Of a stretch of DNA of 64,000 bases, positions 8,848 through 16,344 are shown piece by piece. Made by a program: the position numbers and the translations under genes. Source of the DNA: Chromobacterium phragmitis (GTDB lineage: Bacteria; Pseudomonadota; Gammaproteobacteria; Burkholderiales; Chromobacteriaceae); contig NZ_CP029495.1 of assembly GCF_003325475.1 (NCBI RefSeq), positions 2,046,001-2,110,000 on the forward strand, written 5' to 3'. Positions within the stretch are counted from its first letter, which is position 1. Each line of letters opens with the position of its first letter. The notes beneath the pieces are model-generated. The model was given only the letters and a program-made list of their open reading frames with translations, made no database searches and was not told where the DNA came from.

Positions 8848-9829
8848 CAACAAGCAAGCGCTGCTCTCGGTGCGCAACGTCAAGGTGCACTTCCGGGTCA
8901 AGAGCGGCGACGCCTGGCCGTGGAGCCCGAAGAAAACGCTGAAGGCGGTGGACGGCGTCAGCTTCGACCTCTATCCCGGTGAGACGCTGGGCGTGGTGGG
9001 CGAATCCGGCTGCGGCAAGTCCACCCTCAGCCGAGCCATCCTGAACCTGATTCCGGCCACCGACGGCGAGATCGTGTGGATGGGCCAGGACCTGCGCAAG
9101 GGCAGCCCGAAAGACTGGTTGAATGTGCGCAAGGACATTCAGATGATCTTCCAGGACCCGCTGGCGTCGCTGAACCCGCGGATGACCATCGCCCAGATCA
9201 TCGGCGAGCCGCTGCGGGTGCATAAGCCGGAGCTGTCCGCCGACGAAGTACTCAAGCGCGTCAAGGCGATGATGAAGAAGGTGGGCCTCAGGGAGCAGAT
9301 GATCAACCGCTACCCGCACGAGTTCTCCGGCGGCCAGTGCCAGCGCATCGGCATCGCCCGCGCGCTGATCCTGGAGCCCAAGCTGATCATCTGCGACGAG
9401 CCGGTGTCGGCGCTCGACGTGTCGATCCAGGCGCAGATCATCAATCTGCTGAAGGAACTGCAGCGCGAGATGGGCCTGGCGCTGATCTTCATCGCCCACG
9501 ACCTGGCCGTGGTCAAGCACATCTCCGACCGCATCCTGGTGATGTACCTGGGCCGAGAGATGGAGCTGGCGCGGAAGCACGCGCTGTACGACGTGCCCTC
9601 GCATCCGTACACCCGCGCGCTGCTGTCGGCGATACCGGTGCCGGATCCGAAGCTGGAGCGGAACAAGACCATTCAGATTCTGCAGGGCGACTTGCCCAGC
9701 CCGATCAACCCGCCGTCCGGCTGCGTGTTCCGCACCCGCTGTCCGCAAGCGGAGGCGCGTTGCGCGCAGGAGGTGCCCAAGCTGCGCCGCCTGAGCGAGG
9801 AGACTCAGGCCTCCTGCCTGTTGGCTTGA
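8840..9829 (+). CDS. oppF: oligopeptide ABC transporter ATP-binding protein
   Basis: A 329-residue ATPase, second motor subunit of the Opp system. Walker A GESGCGKS is at residues 54-61, signature FSGGQCQR, Walker B LIICDEPVSALD, and switch AHDLAVVKHI. The OppF-type insertion near the start (SGDAWPWSPKKTLKAV) is present, as is the C-terminal cysteine region (GCVFRTRCPQAEARCAQEVP). It is the last gene of the operon and is followed by a strong terminator. Confidence 0.94.
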   Translation: MSDNKQALLSVRNVKVHFRVKSGDAWPWSPKKTLKAVDGVSFDLYPGETLGVVGESGCGKSTLSRAILNLIPATDGEIVWMGQDLRKGSPKDWLNVRKDIQMIFQDPLASLNPRMTIAQIIGEPLRVHKPELSADEVLKRVKAMMKKVGLREQMINRYPHEFSGGQCQRIGIARALILEPKLIICDEPVSALDVSIQAQIINLLKELQREMGLALIFIAHDLAVVKHISDRILVMYLGREMELARKHALYDVPSHPYTRALLSAIPVPDPKLERNKTIQILQGDLPSPINPPSGCVFRTRCPQAEARCAQEVPKLRRLSEETQASCLLA

Positions 9830-9852
9830 CGTTAGCAGCGTCCATCAGTGCG

Positions 9853-9886
9853 AGCGCCGCCGGCTTAGCCAGGCGGCGCTTTTTTT
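9853..9886 (+). terminator. rho-independent terminator of the opp operon
   Basis: AGCGCCGCC at 9853-9861 pairs with GGCGGCGCT at 9872-9880, followed by a T-run at 9880-9886. It lies 24 bases after the oppF stop codon. Confidence 0.9.
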
Positions 9887-9934
9887 CCATGGCTGTTATG
9901 CTGAAGTGTCACCTTGCTGAAAAGGAGTTCGATC

Positions 9935-10357
9935 ATGGGTAGCCATCTTGTCTCTGCGCTGGGCTGCGCGTTTCAGACCCGGCAATGGCAGGAGCAGAGC
10001 CTGTTGCAGGCGGAGGGCGCGGGCGAGCTCAAGCGCGCCAGCATCGTCAACGAGTTGAGCGGGCCGTTGCAGGGAGAGGGCAGGCTGGAGTACCAGCTCT
10101 TGTATCCCACGGATCCGGATGGGGAGGTGATCTTCACCGGCTTCGAGCGAGTGACTGGCGACTGGGACGGCTTGAGCGGCAGCTTCGTGCTGCGCCATGA
10201 CGGCGTGTACTCGTCCCGCAGCGGCGCGCGGGCCACGTTGCAGGTGCTGGAGGGCAGCGGCAGCGGAGGGTTCGCCGGCATCAGCGGCGAAGGGCGCCTG
10301 TTCGCCAAGGCTGGCGAGCGCAACGGCGAATACACCTTGATGCTGAAGCGGGGCTGA
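9935..10357 (+). CDS. DUF3224 domain-containing protein
   Basis: A 140-residue protein of the DUF3224 family, a small beta-barrel of unknown function. The family pattern is clear: an early strand with the substrate-free loop, a middle GFERVTGDWDGLSGSFVLRHDG, and a glycine-rich VLEGSGSGGFAGISGEGRL before a final strand. There is no signal peptide, so it is probably cytosolic. AAGGAG at 9922-9927 sets the ATG at 9935. It stands alone between the opp terminator and a short stem-loop at 10367-10384 (CTGTTGG, GAAA loop, CCAACAG). Confidence 0.8.
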   Translation: MGSHLVSALGCAFQTRQWQEQSLLQAEGAGELKRASIVNELSGPLQGEGRLEYQLLYPTDPDGEVIFTGFERVTGDWDGLSGSFVLRHDGVYSSRSGARATLQVLEGSGSGGFAGISGEGRLFAKAGERNGEYTLMLKRG

Positions 10358-10366
10358 GTCGGCCAA

Positions 10367-10384
10367 CTGTTGGGAAACCAACAG
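10367..10384 (+). other. GNRA-capped stem-loop after the DUF3224 gene
   Basis: A perfect 7-bp stem, CTGTTGG and CCAACAG, is closed by a GAAA tetraloop and begins nine bases after the stop codon. No U-tract follows, so it could be an mRNA-stabilising end or a rho-dependent stop rather than an intrinsic terminator. Confidence 0.45.
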
Positions 10385-10607
10385 CGGAACGCGCCGTTTC
10401 GCTTCCTTTCCCGGCGAGCCGCCTGTTTTGTTTTGAATTTTCCCGCGCCAATAGTTAATCTTCGGACCTTACTGATAAAAACATGGCGTCGTCAGCGCGC
10501 CAGGGACAAGGGGCCGCGGCTTGGCCGCGGCAGTATCGAAGAGTCGACGGAAACACCGCCTCCGGCGCAAGCCGCGGGCGGTTTTCCACATGGATCGGGA
10601 ATGTGGG

Positions 10608-11336
10608 ATGCATTACGCGCAACAAGAATATTCGGTGCGATTGCAGTGGGGTTTGCCGGCGGTTCAGCACCTGAGCGGGCGGGCGGCCCATTGCGTGATC
10701 GTTGACGTGCTGTCGTTCAGCACCAGCGTCGACATCGCTTGCGGCAACGGCGCCGAGGTGTTGCCCTATCGTTTCAAGGCCGCGGGCGCTGTGGACTTCG
10801 CTTGCGAGAACAAGGCGATGCTGGCGGCGGAGCGCAGCCATAGCCAGCCATCGCTGTCGCCGGGCTCGCTGTGCGATCTGAAGGCGGGCAGCCGCCTGGT
10901 GCTGCCGTCGCAGAACGGCGCCGCGCTGAGCCTGGCCAGCGAGTCCGCGAGCACCCTGGCGGGCTGTCTGCGCAATGCCGCAGCGGTGGCGGACTACATC
11001 GAACAGGCGGGCGGCGATGTGCTGTTGGTCGCCGCCGGCGAGCTTGGACCGGACGGACGCCTGCGTTTCGCCTATGAAGATTTCATCGGCGCCGGCGCCA
11101 TCATCCAGCGGCTGCGGGTCAGCAAGTCGCCGGAGGCCTTGGCCGCCGAGGCGGCGTTCGAATTGGCGCGGCCAGACCTGGAGCGCCATTTGCAGGGCGC
11201 GGCCTCCGGAGCGGAGCTGGTGGCCAGGGGCTTCCCTGACGATGTGACGCTGGCGGCGCAGTTGAACATCAGCGCCTGCGCGCCGGTGCTGCTGGACGGC
11301 GCCTACCGCGCCGGCCGCGAACTGGCCGCCGCCTGA
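10608..11336 (+). CDS. 2-phosphosulfolactate phosphatase (ComB) family protein
   Basis: A 242-residue protein resembling ComB, the Mg-dependent phosphatase that turns 2-phosphosulfolactate into sulfolactate in coenzyme M synthesis. The family's acidic first strand is visible as CVIVDVLSFSTSVDIA, and downstream are LPSQNGAALS, a GDVLLVAAGELG strand-loop and a DFIGAGAII segment. No other coenzyme M gene is nearby, so in this organism the substrate may differ. Two in-frame ATGs (10590 and 10608) are possible; neither has a strong ribosome site. YbjQ follows 34 bases downstream with its own GGAGAG. Confidence 0.7.
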   Translation: MHYAQQEYSVRLQWGLPAVQHLSGRAAHCVIVDVLSFSTSVDIACGNGAEVLPYRFKAAGAVDFACENKAMLAAERSHSQPSLSPGSLCDLKAGSRLVLPSQNGAALSLASESASTLAGCLRNAAAVADYIEQAGGDVLLVAAGELGPDGRLRFAYEDFIGAGAIIQRLRVSKSPEALAAEAAFELARPDLERHLQGAASGAELVARGFPDDVTLAAQLNISACAPVLLDGAYRAGRELAAA

Positions 11337-11370
11337 GCGGTCGTACCGTCTTCATACTTTGGAGAGTCCC

Positions 11371-11718
11371 ATGCTGCCAGCCCAAATGGTCACTACCGCC
11401 TTCGAACTGCCCGGCTACCGGGTGACAGCCAATCTGGGCGTGGTGCGCGGCATCACCGTGCGTTCGCGTTCGGTGGTGGGCAATTTCTTCGGCGGACTGC
11501 AGTCGCTGTTCGGCGGCAACATCACCATCTATACCAGCTTGTGCGAGCGGGCGCGCTCGGAGACCTACGCCGAGATGTGCCAGCACGCGCAAGCGCTGGG
11601 GGCCGACGCGGTGATAGGCATGCGTTACGACGCCACCGAGGTGATGACCGGCCTCACCGAGGTGCTGTGCTACGGCACCGCGGTCAGGCTGGAGCCGCTG
11701 CCGGGCCGCGGCGGCTGA
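11371..11718 (+). CDS. YbjQ family protein (UPF0145)
   Basis: A 115-residue cytosolic protein of the YbjQ family, also described as a putative heavy-metal-binding domain. Diagnostic segments are LGVVRGITVRSRSVVGNF, a long central helix (CERARSETYAEMCQHAQALGADAVIGMRYDA) and the closing strand LCYGTAVRL. GGAGAG at 11361-11366 sets the ATG at 11371. It converges on the GNAT gene that ends at 11731, with only 12 bases between. No metal ligand cluster beyond scattered Cys and His is visible, so the binding role is unproven. Confidence 0.85.
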   Translation: MLPAQMVTTAFELPGYRVTANLGVVRGITVRSRSVVGNFFGGLQSLFGGNITIYTSLCERARSETYAEMCQHAQALGADAVIGMRYDATEVMTGLTEVLCYGTAVRLEPLPGRGG

Positions 11719-11730
11719 CTCCGCGCCTGG

Positions 11731-12636
11731 CTAGCCCAGCCGGCGCAGGCGTTCCGCCTGCTCGTCGCAAAAGCGGATCTCACGCGCGGACGCGCCGCGC
11801 AGCCACAGCAGCTGCCAGCCGCCGGATGCCGCCGGCAACAGTCCGCCGAAGCGGAAACCCGCTTCGCGCAGTTGCGTTTCCCGCGCCAGCGCCTCCTGGT
11901 TCGCCGGCAGCTTCAGGTAGATCAGCTGGCTGGCGGGCAGCGCGGCGATTTCGGCCAGCCGCGCCGGGGTCGGCTGCCCGGCGGTCAACTCCAGCCGCTG
12001 GCCATGGCGCGCCAGCGCGAGGCCGGGCAAGTTGGAGCTTGAGACCGCGCCGCTCTCTTCCCCCAAGGCCTGCCGCAACGGCGCCAGCCATTCCTTCCAA
12101 TTTTCCGGCCAGTCCAGCCGCGGCAAGGGCCGCGGTTTCAGCGGCAAGCAGCCGAACAAGATGCTTTCCGGCTCCGGCCCGGCGAACGGCGTGTCGATGT
12201 AGTCCGGCAGCAGCGCGGTGTTGTGAAAGCCCAGCGCGCGCGCGACATACTGGCTGCGCGGATGCGCGCACACCTGCTTGATCGTCAGCAGCTCGATGCC
12301 GAGACCAGGGGCCGCGGCGCGCAGATGGCGGCCCAGCAGGCTGGCGATGCCCTGGCCGCGCGCGTCCGGGTGCACCACGTTCATCGCCAGTTCGGCCTGG
12401 CCGGGCCGGGCCGGATCCAGCCACAGCGCGGCATGGCCCAGCAGCCGGCCGTCGTGGATCGCGACCGCCGAGCGCCATTGCCCGCTGGCGTTGCGTTGCT
12501 CGATCTGGCTGGGAAGATAGACATCGGCGTAGAAATAGCGGTCGTCGTAGATGGCCCGGAACAGCGCGCTGATGCCGGCGGCGTCGGACGGCTGGTAGTC
12601 GCGGGCCCAGGCGGCTTGCGGATGGCGTGCGCTCAT
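11731..12636 (-). CDS. GNAT family N-acetyltransferase, last gene of the luxE/luxC-like operon
   Basis: A 301-residue protein with an N-terminal GNAT domain (about residues 10-160). The acetyl-CoA pyrophosphate loop is visible as VVHPDARGQGIASLLGRHL near residues 88-106 (pattern R-G-x-G-I-A), after a GHAALWLDP strand. The second half (about 160-301) has an ELTAGQPTPARLAEIA-type fold that I cannot assign and may be a degenerate second GNAT lobe. The start overlaps the stop of the upstream adenylate-forming gene by four bases (ATGA), so the two are translationally coupled. It could acetylate the product of the pathway encoded upstream, or supply self-protection; neither is shown. Confidence 0.75.
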   Translation of the reverse strand: MSARHPQAAWARDYQPSDAAGISALFRAIYDDRYFYADVYLPSQIEQRNASGQWRSAVAIHDGRLLGHAALWLDPARPGQAELAMNVVHPDARGQGIASLLGRHLRAAAPGLGIELLTIKQVCAHPRSQYVARALGFHNTALLPDYIDTPFAGPEPESILFGCLPLKPRPLPRLDWPENWKEWLAPLRQALGEESGAVSSSNLPGLALARHGQRLELTAGQPTPARLAEIAALPASQLIYLKLPANQEALARETQLREAGFRFGGLLPAASGGWQLLWLRGASAREIRFCDEQAERLRRLG

Positions 12637-13895
12637 GCGATGGCCTCCTCAGGCTGGTAGTCGCGCAGATCGGCCACCCGCATCAACTTGCCGGAGCGGG
12701 GGTGGGTACGCATCTGCGCCGGGGCGGTTTGTTCCAGCTCCAGACGCAGCTGATCGGCGGCGCACAGCGCGGCGATCGCCGGTTGCTGCAGCAGCAGCGC
12801 CTGCCGCAGCGCGGACAGATCCAGCGGCGCGCGCGCCGCCAGCAGCAGGCGCAGGCAGTCGCGGCCGAGCCGGCGCGAGATCTGCAGCTGCCAGGCCAGC
12901 AGTTCGCCCTGGCGGCTTAGCGCGGCGCCCAGTTCGTCCGGAAACAGCGACAGCGTGCCGACGCGGACGCGGTGGCCGTTTCCGGCGCGGCCCAGCAAGG
13001 CGAACTTGCGGTTCGGGCCCGGCGGCTCGCGCCAGCAGGCCAGGTCGCCGCTGGGGTAGCGTATCACCGGCATCAGCCGGCGCTGCAGATTGGTCACCAG
13101 CAGCAGGCCGGGCTGGCCGGGCTCGTCTATCGGCTCGCCGCTGTCCTCGTCGACGATCTCGATGGCGCTGTCGCCGTCGAACACCCGGTGCTCGCCGTGG
13201 ATGCAGTCCGGGTCGGCGTAGCCTATCAGGCCGGCGTCCACGCTGGCGCAGCCTATCGAGCCGATGCGAGCCTGCGGGAATACCTGTTTCAGCAGCGCGA
13301 TCTGCTCGCCGAATAGGCTTTCGCCGGCGTAGAGCACGGTTTCCACGCCGGGCAGGGCCAGCGCGTTTTCATCCAGATAATGGGCGAAGCGCAACAGCTG
13401 CGCCGGCACGCCGGCCAGAACATTGATCCGGTGAAGGCGGATGGCGTCGACGAGCGCGTCGTCGTCGACATTGCAGGTGAACGGAAATTCCAGCACCGGC
13501 ACCGGCGAGCGCGACAGCGCGTCGTGGGTGAACAGCAGGCTGGTGTAGAGGTCGCCGGCGAAGAACAGGTTGGCGACGCGGTCGCCGGGGCGCAGCTGGC
13601 GGGCGAGGCCGGCGGCGAAGGTTTGGACGAAGGCTCGCCATTCGTCGGTGCTGAACACCGACAGCTTGCCGTCGCCGGTGGAGCCGCCGGTTTTGAAGAC
13701 ATGGCCGCCGACAGGGGCGGCGGTCAGCGCCGGCCAGCGCGACAGGTCTTGAGAGTCGCGCCAGTAAGCTGCGGGGTCGACCGGCGGCAGGTCGGACAGC
13801 CGCCAGCCCCGGGCTGGCAAGCCGCGGTAGAGCGCGCGGTAGTATGGCGAATGGTTGCGGGCGTGGTCGACCAGCGATATCAGATTCGGATTCAT
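12633..13895 (-). CDS. PaaK / coenzyme F390 synthetase-like adenylate-forming enzyme
   Basis: A 420-residue member of the phenylacetate-CoA ligase/F390-synthetase branch of adenylate-forming enzymes, which activate a carboxylate as acyl-AMP. Visible are an N-terminal HARNHSPYYRALY helix, the phosphate-binding loop TGGSTGDGK at residues 69-77, VLAGVPAQLLRFAHYL, the adenine-site segment VLYAGESLFGEQ, and IRYPSGDLACW near the hinge. The C-terminal lobe ends in RTHPRSGKLMRV. It lies 42 bases after the LuxC::PaaK fusion gene, across a perfect 20-base palindrome, and overlaps the GNAT gene. The substrate is unknown. Confidence 0.8.
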   Translation of the reverse strand: MNPNLISLVDHARNHSPYYRALYRGLPARGWRLSDLPPVDPAAYWRDSQDLSRWPALTAAPVGGHVFKTGGSTGDGKLSVFSTDEWRAFVQTFAAGLARQLRPGDRVANLFFAGDLYTSLLFTHDALSRSPVPVLEFPFTCNVDDDALVDAIRLHRINVLAGVPAQLLRFAHYLDENALALPGVETVLYAGESLFGEQIALLKQVFPQARIGSIGCASVDAGLIGYADPDCIHGEHRVFDGDSAIEIVDEDSGEPIDEPGQPGLLLVTNLQRRLMPVIRYPSGDLACWREPPGPNRKFALLGRAGNGHRVRVGTLSLFPDELGAALSRQGELLAWQLQISRRLGRDCLRLLLAARAPLDLSALRQALLLQQPAIAALCAADQLRLELEQTAPAQMRTHPRSGKLMRVADLRDYQPEEAIA

Positions 13896-13911
13896 AATTA
13901 TGTGTGTACAT

Positions 13912-13931
13912 GCCGGCGCGGCCGCGCCGGC
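13912..13931. other. perfect 20-base GC palindrome between two operon genes
   Basis: Positions 13912-13931 read identically on both strands and consist only of G and C (GCCGGCGCGG on one side, its complement on the other). It lies in the 42-base gap between the fusion gene (stop at 13938) and the next start (13895), just before an AT-rich leader without a Shine-Dalgarno sequence. It may form a hairpin that tunes expression of the downstream gene. Function inferred. Confidence 0.5.
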
Positions 13932-13937
13932 CGGGTT

Positions 13938-16343
13938 TCATCGTCTCAGGTCCAGCACCAGCGGAGTTTTGCCGCTGTGCGGATGGCGGCGGAATTCGGC
14001 GGCGGGCGTGGCGGTCACTTCCAGTGTGAGCAGGCCGCCGCCCACCACTTCGTTCAGCATCGGCTCTTCCAGCAGCCGGGCGCGGATCGCCCACGGGTCG
14101 CCGTCGGCCAGCAGCCGGATGCGGTCGCCGCCGCTGTCGGCGTTGTCCACCAGCCATTGCATCGGCAGGCCGATCTTGTCGGTCAACGCGGATGGGTTGA
14201 CGAAGATGGTGCCTACCCGCAACAGCGATCCGTGGCGGCCGGTCAGGCGGAAGCGCGGCGCGGCCAGGCCGCAGGGGCAGAGGCCGGGCAGCCACTGGCC
14301 CAGATCGCCCAGGTCGTAGCGCTCCACCCGCTGCGCTTCGCGTTCCCGCGAGGTGAACACCAGACGGCCGACGGCGCCGGGCGCGGCGGGCCGATCGCTG
14401 TCGGTTTCCAGGATTTCCAGCCACTGAGCTTCGGCCAGCAGGTGGAATTCGCCGTCGCCGCCGTGCGGGCAGGCATGCCCCAGCGGGCCGGCGTCCACCG
14501 AACCGTACATCGCCGAGCGGATCAGCTCCACGCCGAAGCTGCCGATGTAGGCGCGCTGGCCGTCGCTGATGTGCTCGCCGCCGCAGAACACCTTGCGCAC
14601 GCCGCCGTAGCGGCGCAGCACCTTGTTCTCGCATTCGAACAGCCGATGCAGGGTGCCGGGCATGCCGATCAGGGTGTTGATCTTCTGCTCGACGATGAAG
14701 TGGGCGATCTCGCTGAAATCGTCGTCCGAGGGGCCGCCCATCGGATACTGCGCGACGCCCAGCCGCTCCAGTATCGAGAAGAAGCTGAGCATGCCGCCGT
14801 ACATCTTGCCGCCGTACAGCAGGTTCATCACCCGGTCGGTGGATGGATTCAGGCCGGCGGCCAGCATGCCGTCGGCGGCGGCGCGCATGTGGTGGCGGTA
14901 GTCGCGGTAGCTGACGCCGGCCAGTTTGGGCGCGCCGCTGCTGCCGCCGCTGCGGAAGAACAGCTGGGCCTTGTCGTTGGCGGGCTGGCTCTGAAAGGCG
15001 GCCTTGTCCATCAGCGGCAGCGCGGCCAGGCCTGCGGGCTCGGCCGGCGGCGCGTCCAGATGGGCGTGGCCGGGCAGGGCGGCGGCGTCCAGACTGACCG
15101 ACACCCGGCGCGACAGCCGCTGCAGCGCGTAGACGCCGTCATGCGGCTCGCCATGGTAGCCGTCGTGCATGCGGCCGGCCGGCGCGACGCGGCTGACGCC
15201 GGCGGCGAGCAGCGCGCGGCTCAGTTCCGGCAGCTGCGCGGCGGGCGCGATCAGGCCGCAGCTTTGCAGATGGGTGCGCCATGGACGCAGGATGGCGGCG
15301 AGCGCGGCGCGCGGCGCCGGCCGCAGCTCCACGGTGCGGAACAGCGGCGACGGCGCCAGCTCCTGGCTCATGTTCCAGGCCAGCCGCCAGCCCTGGCCGG
15401 ACAGCACCTGGCCTTGGCCATCGGCGAAAGCCTGGTCCAGCTTGTGGAAAGCCATCCGGGTGCTGATCTCGGCGGCTTCCTGCAGGTCCGGCGTCAGCGC
15501 GGGCCACAGCGGCGCGCGGCGGGCGAGCGCGGCGGCCAGCCGGCGCGCCATGTCGTGGATCACGGCGGGGTCGTCGCTGTCCACCAGCAGCGCCTGCGGG
15601 CTGGAGCAGGCCTGCTGGTCGAGGCGGCAGACGTCGTCGGCCAGCGCGTCCAGCGCGATGTCGCTGGCGGCGGCCGGCTGCAGATAGGCGAAGCTGACGC
15701 GGTGTCCCCAGTCTATCCAGCGGCAGCCCGGCGGCAGCTGGGCGCGGATCGCGGCCAGCGCGGCGTCGCCGCCCCAAGCCGACACGCCGTCGGCATGGGC
15801 CATCAGCCGGGAGAGCTCGCCGCTGGCAGCGGGCAGCACCGCCAGGCGGGCGGCCAGCTTGCCGCCGGCGTCGTGGCTCAGGAATTCCGCCATCAGCCGG
15901 GCGCTCAGGCCCTGATCGCTGCCGCTGGGGCGCAGCCAGTTGATGTTGCCGGCCAGCAGGCCTTCCAGCGCCGCCATGAACGGCAGGAGCGCGGCGTTGG
16001 ACGGCGTCACGTGCAGCACCAGGCCCAGCGGCTGCCAGGCTTCGAAGCGGGCTTCGCGGTAGTCTGGCCGGCGCAGCGAGAACGGCCGCTCGCCCAGTTC
16101 GCGCTCCAGCTTGGCCCGCAGCGTTTCGCGTCGGCAGAGGGCGGCCAGTTCGGCGCGGGCCGCCGCGTCCAGCTGCGGATGATGCTCGGTCCGGGTCAGG
16201 GCGTCGGCGAAGCGCTCGGCGCAGGACAGCACAGTCTCGACGTCCAGCGGTTCGGCCAGGGTGCCGGCCAGGCGGCCGCTCAGCGCGGCCAGCGCCGCGT
16301 CGAGGTCGATGTCGGCGCGCAATGCTCCATCAATCAGATACAT
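13938..16343 (-). CDS. LuxC-like acyl-CoA/acyl-enzyme reductase fused to a PaaK-like adenylating domain
   Basis: An 801-residue two-domain protein. Residues 1 to about 410 match LuxC, the NADPH-dependent reductase that turns an acyl thioester into an aldehyde. The cofactor-site segments HVTPSN (111-116) and AGNINWLRPSGSD (131-143) are present, with the nucleophilic cysteine Cys246 in LDQQACSSPQ and a family-typical tail with MHDGYHGEPHDGVYALQRLSRRV. Residues about 440-801 are an adenylate-forming domain of the PaaK/LuxE group with loop RSGGSSGAPK (464-473), LIGMPGTLHRLF, VFCGGEHISDGQ and YDLGDLGQWLPG. The start follows the luxE-like stop by one base, and the AAGGAG ribosome site lies inside that gene's end. 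LuxC homologues are normally near 480 residues and stand alone, so the fusion is unusual. Confidence 0.85.
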   Translation of the reverse strand: MYLIDGALRADIDLDAALAALSGRLAGTLAEPLDVETVLSCAERFADALTRTEHHPQLDAAARAELAALCRRETLRAKLERELGERPFSLRRPDYREARFEAWQPLGLVLHVTPSNAALLPFMAALEGLLAGNINWLRPSGSDQGLSARLMAEFLSHDAGGKLAARLAVLPAASGELSRLMAHADGVSAWGGDAALAAIRAQLPPGCRWIDWGHRVSFAYLQPAAASDIALDALADDVCRLDQQACSSPQALLVDSDDPAVIHDMARRLAAALARRAPLWPALTPDLQEAAEISTRMAFHKLDQAFADGQGQVLSGQGWRLAWNMSQELAPSPLFRTVELRPAPRAALAAILRPWRTHLQSCGLIAPAAQLPELSRALLAAGVSRVAPAGRMHDGYHGEPHDGVYALQRLSRRVSVSLDAAALPGHAHLDAPPAEPAGLAALPLMDKAAFQSQPANDKAQLFFRSGGSSGAPKLAGVSYRDYRHHMRAAADGMLAAGLNPSTDRVMNLLYGGKMYGGMLSFFSILERLGVAQYPMGGPSDDDFSEIAHFIVEQKINTLIGMPGTLHRLFECENKVLRRYGGVRKVFCGGEHISDGQRAYIGSFGVELIRSAMYGSVDAGPLGHACPHGGDGEFHLLAEAQWLEILETDSDRPAAPGAVGRLVFTSREREAQRVERYDLGDLGQWLPGLCPCGLAAPRFRLTGRHGSLLRVGTIFVNPSALTDKIGLPMQWLVDNADSGGDRIRLLADGDPWAIRARLLEEPMLNEVVGGGLLTLEVTATPAAEFRRHPHSGKTPLVLDLRR

Positions 16344-16344
16344 G

